Source of the DNA: Aquabacterium sp.
GTDB taxonomy: Bacteria; Pseudomonadota; Gammaproteobacteria; Burkholderiales; Burkholderiaceae_C
Length of the DNA stretch: 7,276 nucleotides
Direction: 5' to 3'
NCBI GenBank assembly: GCA_030654555.1
Contig: JAURXG010000563.1
Span: 1 to 7,276 of the forward strand
Both the position numbers and the translations under genes were made by a program. Below, piece after piece: positions 1 through 5,891 of this stretch; within the stretch, counting starts at the first letter, position 1, and every line of letters starts with the position of its first letter. A model generated the notes under the pieces. It worked only from the letters and a program-made list of their open reading frames with translations, ran no database searches and was not told the origin of the DNA.

Positions 1-51
1 TAGCACTAGTCGGTAGCATCTGCCTAGTATTGGTATTGGCAGCACTACCTT

Positions 52-1557
52 TTATGGCGGCTTGTCCAGCACCAACACCAACAGCACCAACACCAACAGC
101 GCCGGCCACAACACCAGCCACAACACCAGCCCGGCGGCGCCGGCGGCACCCACCACCAGCGGCCAGCGGGCCGCCCGGCTGGCCGGGCCGGGCGTCGGCG
201 CACGCCGCTCGTCGACCGATGGCGTCGGGCCGTCGTTCAGGCCCGGCTCGACCCGGTTGGCGCCGGGCGCCTGGGCGTGCCCGGCCGTGGGCGGCGAGGC
301 GATCGGTGGCGCCGGCGGCGTGGGTGACGGCGCTGTCGCGGGTGCTGCCGCCGTCGCTGGCGCGGCAATCCGCTGGGTGGGCTCGTCGGGCCGCGGCACG
401 ATCACCGTGGCTTCGTCGCCCGCGTCGCGCCCGCGTGGCATCACCACCGTGGCGTCGTGCAGGATGGGCGGCTCGCGGCGCGGCAGGATCAGCGTGGCGC
501 TGGCATCGGCCGGCGGCGGCGGCACGCGGGTGGCCGGCTGCAGCTGCGACAGATCGACCACCGTGGGCGCCGCGTCGGCGGCGGGCGGCGTGCCCAGCCG
601 TTGAGTGCTTGCCCAGACCCCGGCCGGGCCGGCGTCGGCGGGCGCCGCGGGCGGTGGCGGCAGCCGGGCCAGGGCCTCTTGCAGCGCGGCCACGCTCTGC
701 GGCCGGTCGGCCGGGCGCGGTTGCAGCATCCAGTCGATGCATTGCAGGAACTCGACCGAGCAACCCGGCAGCGTGGCCTGTTGCGAGGCCAGCGGCAGCA
801 TCTCGTCGACCACGGTGCGGGTGGTGGCCGGGGCCGGCGCGCGGCCCAGCAGCAGGAAGTGCAGCGTGGCGCCCAGCGAGTACAGGTCGGTCCAGGCACC
901 CTGCTTGACGGCACCGGCCTCGGCGTACTGCTCGATCGGTGCGTAGGCGGGCTTGAGGATGGCCGTCAGCGCCATGCTCTTGTCGCTGAGCACGCGCCGC
1001 GCGGCGCCGAAGTCCAGCAGCACCGGCTGGCCGTCGGGCTGCAGGATCACGTTGTCGGGCGAGATGTCGCGGTGGTAGACGCCCTCGCGGTGCAGCCGGT
1101 CCAGCGCCCCCAGCAGCGGCAGCAGCAGGCCGCGCAGCCAGGCCTCGCTCGGCGGGTGATCCATGCGCCGGCGCGCCGCATGCAGGTTGCTGCCGGTGTA
1201 ATAGGGCATCGCCATGTAGGCGGTGTTGTTGGCCTCCCAGTAGCGGTGCACCTTCACCAGCGACGGGTGGTCGAAGCGCGCCAGCAGCCGGGCCTCGTTG
1301 ACGAACGAGCGCAGGCCCAGCGAGAAGGATTCGGCATGCGCCTCGGACAGCAGCGACACCTGCAGCGCGCCGCTGCGCCCCACCAGCGAGGAGGGCATGT
1401 ACTCCTTGATCGCCACCTCGCGCTCGAGCGCGTGGTCGAAGGCCAGGTAGACGATGCCGAAGCCGCCGACGCCCAGCACGCGCAGCAACTCGAACTCTGC
1501 CAGCCGCGTGCCGCGCGGCAGCGCGGACGGGGGATCGGGCGGGTGGGGCGCGGCCAT
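52..1557 (-). CDS. Membrane-anchored Ser/Thr protein kinase, PknB-like
   Basis: Predicted eukaryotic-type Ser/Thr kinase of 501 aa that phosphorylates proteins at the cytoplasmic face of the membrane. Visible motifs: glycine loop GVGGFG (about 29-34), VAIKEYMP with the ATP-binding lysine K51, catalytic loop HRDISPDN (162-169; D164, N169), DFG at 182-184, and APIEQY (206-211) in the activation/P+1 segment. The kinase domain spans about 21-300. Residues 300-463 form a Pro/Ala/Thr-rich linker with repeated ATxxxPR motifs. Residues about 465-496 are a strongly hydrophobic membrane segment, followed by only about five residues (LDKPP), so there is no extracytoplasmic sensor domain. The ATG at 1557 is chosen; an in-frame TTG at 1566 would add three residues, and neither has a clear Shine-Dalgarno. 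All key catalytic residues are present, so it should be active. Substrates cannot be inferred. It lies downstream of an exported unknown protein on the same strand. The kinase call is certain; its role is unknown. Confidence 0.93.
   Translation of the reverse strand: MAAPHPPDPPSALPRGTRLAEFELLRVLGVGGFGIVYLAFDHALEREVAIKEYMPSSLVGRSGALQVSLLSEAHAESFSLGLRSFVNEARLLARFDHPSLVKVHRYWEANNTAYMAMPYYTGSNLHAARRRMDHPPSEAWLRGLLLPLLGALDRLHREGVYHRDISPDNVILQPDGQPVLLDFGAARRVLSDKSMALTAILKPAYAPIEQYAEAGAVKQGAWTDLYSLGATLHFLLLGRAPAPATTRTVVDEMLPLASQQATLPGCSVEFLQCIDWMLQPRPADRPQSVAALQEALARLPPPPAAPADAGPAGVWASTQRLGTPPAADAAPTVVDLSQLQPATRVPPPPADASATLILPRREPPILHDATVVMPRGRDAGDEATVIVPRPDEPTQRIAAPATAAAPATAPSPTPPAPPIASPPTAGHAQAPGANRVEPGLNDGPTPSVDERRAPTPGPASRAARWPLVVGAAGAAGLVLWLVLWPALLVLVLLVLVLDKPP
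68..129. repeat. Two short in-frame tandem repeats within the kinase membrane segment
   Basis: A 15-base unit (agcaccaacaccaac) occurs twice without mismatch at 68-82 and 83-97. A 12-base unit (ccacaacaccag) occurs twice at 106-117 and 118-129. Both lengths are multiples of three. On the minus strand they encode the Leu/Val/Trp-rich core of the C-terminal membrane helix, the 12-base unit giving LVLW twice. Copy-number change would lengthen or shorten the helix without a frameshift. Confidence 0.85.
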
Positions 1558-1644
1558 GCGCTGCAAAGGATACCAGCGGCGGTACGGCCGTCCCCCGGGG
1601 TCGTGCCCGTGGTCGCGGGGGTGCGGGCGGGGCCGCCGCGCGGG

Positions 1645-2730
1645 TCAGCGCGCGGCCTTCAGCGCGTCGGCGATGGCCTGGTTGGCCGCGCTGGTCAGGA
1701 ACACCACCAGCCGCGCGGTGGCCGGGCCGTCCAGCTCGAGCAGGGCGTCGATCCGCTGCGGGCCTTGCTCGCCCAGCAGGCGCCGGCCGATCGAGATCAG
1801 CGGCAGGAGCGGATCGTTGCTGGGGATGGGACCGTCCATCGGGGCGCGGCGCAGGCGGGCGAATTCGGCCGCGGGCACCAGCGCCTCGCCCAGGTTGACC
1901 AGCGCCAGCTGGGCATGGGCATGCACCAGCGCGGCCGAGGGCGCCGGCGCCAGCTCCATCAACGGCGACAGCGTGGGCAGGCCGCCGGGTGCAGCGAAGC
2001 TGGTGGCGCGCTGGCCGGTGGCGTCGAGCGCGCTGAGGTTGATGGCCATCGCCAGCGACAGGCCTTCGATGCGCTTGGCCGGGTAGGCCACCCGCGCGGC
2101 GATGTTGCCCAGCCCGATGCCCGCCGCCGAGCGCGGCACCAGCCGCATGCCGCTGGGCGCCATCGCCAGGTAGCGGCGGGTGGTGTTGCCCTGCTTGCTC
2201 TCCAGCAGCACCGGCGCGCCGGGCGCGCTGGCCGGGTCGGTGGCCTCGTACACCGCGCCGTGCTCGCGCACCACCGTGGCCGGATCGGCCAGCACCACGC
2301 CGGCGGCGGCCAGCCGGGCCTGCAGGTCGGCCCAGGCCCGGTCGGTCAGCGCCTGCAGCGCGGCGATGTCGTGCTGGGTGCGGTAGGCCAGCACGGCCGC
2401 GCCCTCGCCCAGCGGCACGCCCAGCAGCTGGCCGGCGCGTGGCGCGGCCGGCACCTCGCCCGACAGATCGACCAGCAGCAGGTACTCGGCGATGTAGGCC
2501 TGCTTGCCGCTCAGGTCGATGGCGCCGGTGGTGCGTGGCGCGCGCATCGGCTCGCCCAGCGGGCGGTCCAGCGCGGGCTCGATGGCCGCGGTCGACATCG
2601 GGCGCAGCGGGGCCTGGGCCATCGCAGACGGGGCCACCAGCAGCGAGGCCACCAGCAGCGGGGGCATCAGCAGGCCGGCCAGCAGCGCCAGCGCACGGGG
2701 CGCGAGAATGGGCTTGGCGGGCATCGTCAT
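1645..2730 (-). CDS. Exported protein of unknown function
   Basis: Open reading frame of 361 aa that I do not recognise. The N-terminus (about 1-38) looks like a Sec signal peptide: Lys6 and Arg12, a long hydrophobic stretch, and a likely signal peptidase I site after AMA (36-38), before Gln39. No lipobox cysteine is seen. The mature part has no obvious further membrane segment or catalytic motif, so a soluble periplasmic or secreted protein is the simplest reading. Codon use matches its neighbours and the frame is open throughout, which supports a real gene. A second in-frame ATG at 2724 is an alternative start. The stop lies 87 bases before the kinase start on the same strand, so the two could share a transcript. 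A functional link to the kinase is only suggested by position. Confidence 0.8.
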   Translation of the reverse strand: MTMPAKPILAPRALALLAGLLMPPLLVASLLVAPSAMAQAPLRPMSTAAIEPALDRPLGEPMRAPRTTGAIDLSGKQAYIAEYLLLVDLSGEVPAAPRAGQLLGVPLGEGAAVLAYRTQHDIAALQALTDRAWADLQARLAAAGVVLADPATVVREHGAVYEATDPASAPGAPVLLESKQGNTTRRYLAMAPSGMRLVPRSAAGIGLGNIAARVAYPAKRIEGLSLAMAINLSALDATGQRATSFAAPGGLPTLSPLMELAPAPSAALVHAHAQLALVNLGEALVPAAEFARLRRAPMDGPIPSNDPLLPLISIGRRLLGEQGPQRIDALLELDGPATARLVVFLTSAANQAIADALKAAR

Positions 2731-2798
2731 CGGCGGGATTGTCCCCGTCTGGCGGCCGCCTTCAATACCCGATTCACCGCCCTTGCTGCGAGCCCCCC
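2731..2798. promoter_or_regulatory. Divergent intergenic region, candidate gph promoter
   Basis: This 68-base gap separates divergently oriented genes, so promoters for both directions would be expected in or near it. On the plus strand, TTGTCC (2739-2744) and TTCAAT (2761-2766) resemble -35 and -10 boxes, four of six matches each, with a 16-base spacer. It is also locally less GC-rich than the flanking genes. The match is weak and unproven. No clear promoter was seen for the minus-strand gene. Confidence 0.25.
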
Positions 2799-3479
2799 AT
2801 GCCCCTGCCTTCGGACTGGCCCCCGTTCCAAGCCGCCATCGTCGACCTGGACGGCACCATGGTCGACACCGTCGGCGATTTCGAGGTGGCGCTCAACACC
2901 ATGCTGGCCGGCCTGGGCCTGCCGCCCGTGGGCCGTGCCTTCATCGCGCGCACCGTGGGCAAGGGCAGCGAGCACCTGCTGCGCAGCACGCTGGCCGAGG
3001 TGGGTGCCGACGCCGGCCTCTACCAGACCGCCTGGCAGGACTACCAGCGCCACTACCTGGCCATCAACGGTCAGCACTCGGTGGTGTTTCCCGGCGTGCC
3101 CGAAGGCCTGCAGCGCCTGGCCGATGCCGGCCTGCGCCTGGCCTGCCTGACCAACAAGCCCACGGCCTTCGCCCGGCCGCTGCTGGCCGCCAAGGGGCTG
3201 GACGGCTTCTTCGCGCAGGTGTTCGGCGGCGATGCGTTTGCGCGCAAGAAGCCCGATCCGCTGCCGCTGCTGGAGACCTGCCGCGCGCTGGGCAGCCCGC
3301 CAGGACTCACGTTGATGATCGGCGACAGCAGCAACGACGCCCAGGCCGCACGTGCGGCCGGCTGCCCGGTGGTGCTGGTCAGCTACGGCTACAACCACGG
3401 CCGGCCGGTGGCCGAGGCCAACCCCGATGCGGTGATAGCCCGCATCGATGCGCTGGTGCTGCCGGCGGCGCGCGGCTGA
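2799..3479 (+). CDS. gph: Phosphoglycolate phosphatase (HAD superfamily)
   Basis: Cytoplasmic HAD-family hydrolase of 226 aa, predicted to dephosphorylate 2-phosphoglycolate to glycolate, a salvage step for products of DNA repair or Rubisco oxygenation. Motif I is DLDGT (16-20), with nucleophile D16 and acid/base D18. Motif II is LTNK (T118). The motif III lysine is in KKPDP (150-154), and motif IV is GDSSND (175-180) with metal-binding D176 and D180. The variable cap domain lies at about 25-95. The length is typical of Gph. The ATG at 2799 is chosen because it places DxDGT about 15 residues from the N-terminus, as in the family; the Shine-Dalgarno is weak. In many betaproteobacteria gph lies just upstream of trpE, which favours Gph over other HAD phosphatases. 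Substrate specificity within the family is inferred. A separate promoter and leader appear to lie between it and trpE. Confidence 0.88.
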   Translation: MPLPSDWPPFQAAIVDLDGTMVDTVGDFEVALNTMLAGLGLPPVGRAFIARTVGKGSEHLLRSTLAEVGADAGLYQTAWQDYQRHYLAINGQHSVVFPGVPEGLQRLADAGLRLACLTNKPTAFARPLLAAKGLDGFFAQVFGGDAFARKKPDPLPLLETCRALGSPPGLTLMIGDSSNDAQAARAAGCPVVLVSYGYNHGRPVAEANPDAVIARIDALVLPAARG

Positions 3480-3500
3480 TCGGCCGGCCGGGGCCGCTGC

Positions 3501-3506
3501 TACACT
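3501..3506 (+). promoter_or_regulatory. Candidate -10 box for the trp leader transcript
   Basis: TACACT matches four of six positions of the sigma-70 -10 consensus and stands out in GC-rich sequence 22 bases after the gph stop. The -35 region (around 3476-3483) is poor. Initiation 7-8 bases downstream would fall at or next to the leader-peptide ATG at 3514, implying a very short or absent 5' untranslated region. Confidence 0.35.
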
Positions 3507-3513
3507 GAAAAGC

Positions 3514-3612
3514 ATGTTCATCACGCGCCAACAGACGGTCACGCGTCATCAGCAAACGGGGTCGGCCGACCGGGGAGCCTGGCCCTGGCGACGGTCCTCC
3601 GCACCGGTCTGA
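3514..3612 (+). CDS. trpL: Candidate tryptophan operon leader peptide
   Basis: A 32-codon open reading frame starting with ATG and ending with TGA, located between gph and trpE. The product begins MFITRQQTVTR and contains Trp-Pro-Trp at residues 23-25 (codons at 3580-3588), seven codons before the stop. Tryptophan is a rare residue, so two Trp codons in a short frame just upstream of trpE is the hallmark of a ribosome-stalling leader peptide. Its role would be to sense charged tRNA-Trp: stalling at these codons would change folding of the RNA downstream. The Trp codons sit inside or beside one strand of a predicted stem (3580-3596), as the mechanism requires. No strong Shine-Dalgarno is seen (gaaaag at 3507-3512 is weak). 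The frame and Trp codons are directly visible; the regulatory role is inferred. Confidence 0.7.
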   Translation: MFITRQQTVTRHQQTGSADRGAWPWRRSSAPV

Positions 3613-3799
3613 TCGACCGTGGGCCAACGGGCCGGCGTGGGGAAGTGAGCCCGCTGCCACCGGATCGGACCCGCGGTGTCCCCGGGACGGGGTCTGGCGG
3701 CAGCCGCCGCGCCCCTTCCCACTGCGTCAACTGCTGAATCCCAGCACCGTCCGTTGGCCCCGCACCGCCTGGCGAGCGCCACGGACTCCAGGAGCCGTG
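3580..3799 (+). promoter_or_regulatory. Candidate trp attenuator: alternative RNA structures before trpE
   Basis: Structures were found by eye. Strand 1 (3580-3585 plus 3591-3596) can pair with strand 2 (3615-3626) as two 6-bp helices around a 5-base bulge that contains most of the second Trp codon. Part of strand 2, gggccaacgg (3621-3630), is perfectly complementary to strand 3, ccgttggccc (3751-3760). Strand 3 (3749-3758) can instead pair with strand 4 (3778-3786): gtccgt with acggac, plus ggc with gcc, with one bulged T. An extended interrupted hairpin (3637-3722) lies between strands 2 and 3 and would bring them together. Stalling on the Trp codons would free strand 2 to capture strand 3; completing the peptide would allow strand 3 to pair with strand 4. 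The final hairpin has no U-run and ends next to the trpE Shine-Dalgarno (ggag, 3791-3794), so the output step is uncertain. No coding gene other than the leader peptide was seen in the 324-base gap. Confidence 0.55.
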
Positions 3800-3803
3800 C
3801 ACC

Positions 3804-5291
3804 GTGATCACCGAACTCGAATTCAAGAGCCTGGCCGCCCAGGGCTTCAACCGCATCCCGCTGCTCAGCGAGAACTTCGCCGACCTCGAAACCCCGCTGT
3901 CGCTGTACCTGAAGCTGGCCGGCGGCGAGCGCCACAGCTTCCTGCTCGAATCGGTGGTGGGCGGCGAGCGCTTCGGCCGCTACTCCTTCATCGGCCTGCC
4001 GGCACGCACGCTGCTGCGCGCCACCGGCTCGGCCGAGGGCGCGCTGACCGAGATCGTCACCGACGGCGAAGTGGTCGAGCGCCACGCGGGCAACCCGCTC
4101 GATTTCATCGAGGCCTACCAAGCGCGTTTCAAGGTGGCGCTGCGCCCGGGGCTGCCGCGCTTCTGCGGCGGGCTGGCGGGCTACTTCGGCTACGACGCGG
4201 TGCGTTTCATGGAGCCCAAGCTGGCCAACACGCACAAGACCGGCGGCCTGGACACACCCGACATCCTGCTGCTGCAGACCGAGGAACTGGCGGTGATCGA
4301 CAACCTGTCGGGCCGCCTGTACCTGATCGTCTACGCCAACCCGGCCGAGCCCGAGGCCTACTTCAAGGCCAAGCGGCGGCTGACCGAACTGGGCGACAAG
4401 CTGCGCTACTCGGTCACCGCGCCGCCGGTCAAGCGTGGCCAGGCGCATCCGGTGGAGCGTGAGTTCTCGAAAGCCGACTACCTGGCCGCGGTGCTGCAGA
4501 GCAAGGAGCTGATCGCCGCCGGCGACATGATGCAGGTGCAGATTGGCCAGCGCCTGAAGAAGCGCTACACCGAGAGCCCGCTGAGCCTGTACCGCGCGCT
4601 GCGCTCGCTGAACCCGTCGCCCTACATGTACTTCTACGACATGGGCGATTTCCAGATCGTCGGCGCCTCGCCCGAGATCCTGGTGCGCCACGAGCACACG
4701 CCCGAGGGCGACAAGATCACCATCCGCCCGCTGGCCGGCACGCGCCCGCGCGGCACCTCGCCCGAAAGCGACAAGGCCACCGAGGCCGACCTGCTGGCCG
4801 ACCCCAAGGAGCGCGCCGAGCACCTGATGCTGATCGACCTGGCGCGCAACGACATCGGCCGCATCGCCAAGACCGGCTCGGTCAAGGTGACCGAGGCCTT
4901 CGTCGTCGAGCGCTACTCGCACGTGATGCACATCGTCAGCAACGTCGAGGGGCTGCTCCAGGACGGCATGAGCAACATGGACGTGCTGCGCGCCACCTTC
5001 CCGGCCGGCACGCTGACCGGCGCGCCCAAGATCCGCGCGATGGAGATCATCGACGAGTTGGAGCCGGTCAAGCGCGGCATCTACGGCGGCGCCTGCGGTT
5101 ACCTGAGCTTTGCCGGCGACATGGACGTGGCCATCGCGATCCGCACCGGCATCGTGCAGGACGGCATGCTCTACGTGCAGGCGGCGGCCGGCGTGGTGGC
5201 CGACTCGGTGCCCGAGCTCGAATGGAAGGAGACCGAGCACAAGGCGCGGGCGCTCATCCGGGCGGCCGAACTGGTCGAGGAGGGCTTCTGA
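3804..5291 (+). CDS. trpE: Anthranilate synthase component I
   Basis: Catalytic large subunit of anthranilate synthase, 495 aa, a normal length. It converts chorismate and ammonia (delivered by TrpG) to anthranilate, the first committed step of tryptophan synthesis, in the cytoplasm. Visible motifs: LLES (47-50) and NPSPYMYF (270-277), the elements that form the tryptophan feedback site in this family; then GASPE (287-291), RPLAGTRPRG (308-317), EHLMLIDLARND (339-350), FPAGTLTGAPK (399-409), GIYGGACGY (425-433) and AAAGVVADS (460-468), which make up the chorismate-binding active site. The intact LLES and NPSPYM elements suggest feedback inhibition by tryptophan is retained. The start is a GTG, nine bases after ggag (3791-3794); it gives the expected N-terminus, and a GTG at 3797 is in another frame. 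The stop is one base before trpG, indicating coupled translation. Expression is probably controlled by the upstream leader. Confidence 0.97.
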   Translation: MITELEFKSLAAQGFNRIPLLSENFADLETPLSLYLKLAGGERHSFLLESVVGGERFGRYSFIGLPARTLLRATGSAEGALTEIVTDGEVVERHAGNPLDFIEAYQARFKVALRPGLPRFCGGLAGYFGYDAVRFMEPKLANTHKTGGLDTPDILLLQTEELAVIDNLSGRLYLIVYANPAEPEAYFKAKRRLTELGDKLRYSVTAPPVKRGQAHPVEREFSKADYLAAVLQSKELIAAGDMMQVQIGQRLKKRYTESPLSLYRALRSLNPSPYMYFYDMGDFQIVGASPEILVRHEHTPEGDKITIRPLAGTRPRGTSPESDKATEADLLADPKERAEHLMLIDLARNDIGRIAKTGSVKVTEAFVVERYSHVMHIVSNVEGLLQDGMSNMDVLRATFPAGTLTGAPKIRAMEIIDELEPVKRGIYGGACGYLSFAGDMDVAIAIRTGIVQDGMLYVQAAAGVVADSVPELEWKETEHKARALIRAAELVEEGF

Positions 5292-5292
5292 C

Positions 5293-5877
5293 ATGTTGCT
5301 CATGATCGACAACTACGACTCGTTCACCTTCAACCTGGTGCAGTACTTCGGCGAGCTGGGGCAGGACGTCAAGGTGATCCGCAACGACGCGATCAGCGTG
5401 CCCGAGATCGCCGCGCTCAAGCCCGACCACCTGGTGCTGTCGCCGGGGCCCTGCTCGCCGGCCGAGGCGGGCGTGTGCGTGCCGGCGATCCAGGCGCTGA
5501 TCGGCACGCTGCCGATCCTGGGCGTGTGCCTGGGCCACCAGGCCATCGGCGCGGCGCTGGGCGGCAAGATCGTGCGCGCCAGGACGCAGATGCACGGCAA
5601 GGCCGACACGATCACCACCGACCAGCAGGGCGTCTACCTCGGGTTGCCGAAGCAGTTCAGCGTGATCCGCTACCACTCGCTGGTGATCGACCGCGAAACC
5701 TGTCCGAAGGAGCTGGTCATCACGTCCACCTCGGAAGACGGCGAGATCATGGGCGTGCGCCACCGCGAGCTGGCCGGCACCGACCATCCGCTGGAAGGCG
5801 TGCAGTTCCACCCCGAGTCGATCCTGTCGGAGCACGGCCATGCGATGCTGCGCAACTTCCTGAACCTGTGCCGTTGA
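5293..5877 (+). CDS. trpG: Anthranilate synthase component II (glutamine amidotransferase)
   Basis: Class I glutamine amidotransferase of 194 aa that hydrolyses glutamine and passes ammonia to TrpE. The N-terminal MIDNYDSFTFNLVQY block is typical of TrpG/PabA. The oxyanion region PGP is at 51-53, the nucleophile Cys79 lies in GVCLGHQ (77-83), and His173 and Glu175 in GVQFHPES complete the triad, so the enzyme looks intact. ATG 5293 is preceded by a strong Shine-Dalgarno (aggaggg, 5278-5284) inside the end of trpE; a second in-frame ATG at 5302 is possible but less well placed. The one-base gap to trpE suggests translational coupling and equal subunit synthesis. Proteins of this type may also serve aminodeoxychorismate synthase in folate synthesis (PabA). 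That dual use cannot be judged here, but position makes TrpG the primary role. Confidence 0.96.
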   Translation: MLLMIDNYDSFTFNLVQYFGELGQDVKVIRNDAISVPEIAALKPDHLVLSPGPCSPAEAGVCVPAIQALIGTLPILGVCLGHQAIGAALGGKIVRARTQMHGKADTITTDQQGVYLGLPKQFSVIRYHSLVIDRETCPKELVITSTSEDGEIMGVRHRELAGTDHPLEGVQFHPESILSEHGHAMLRNFLNLCR

Positions 5878-5891
5878 CGGCGCCGACGACC

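Noticed and set aside
20..42. Possible terminator hairpin after the kinase (ctgcc with ggcag)
   Set aside because: Only 5 bp with a 13-base loop and no T-run on the minus strand, so too weak to call.
1558..1644. GC-rich spacer between the exported protein and the kinase as a terminator or promoter
   Set aside because: C and G runs allow several poor hairpins, but none is followed by a T-run and no promoter-like boxes are visible; nothing specific can be supported.
457..3150. 897-codon plus-strand open frame
   Set aside because: It runs antisense to the kinase and the exported protein and then out of frame through gph. Its translation is Gln/Arg/Gly/Ala-rich with no motif, the usual shadow frame of high-GC DNA.
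3560..3571. 12-base perfect palindrome ggtcggccgacc within the leader frame, a possible operator
   Set aside because: Short GC palindromes are expected by chance at this composition, it lies downstream of the probable start site, and no known TrpR-type operator resemblance is seen.
3549..5312. 587-codon minus-strand open frame opposite trpE and the leader
   Set aside because: Its product is His/Val/Asp/Arg-rich low-complexity sequence typical of the antisense of GC-rich codons, while trpE on the other strand is fully recognisable.
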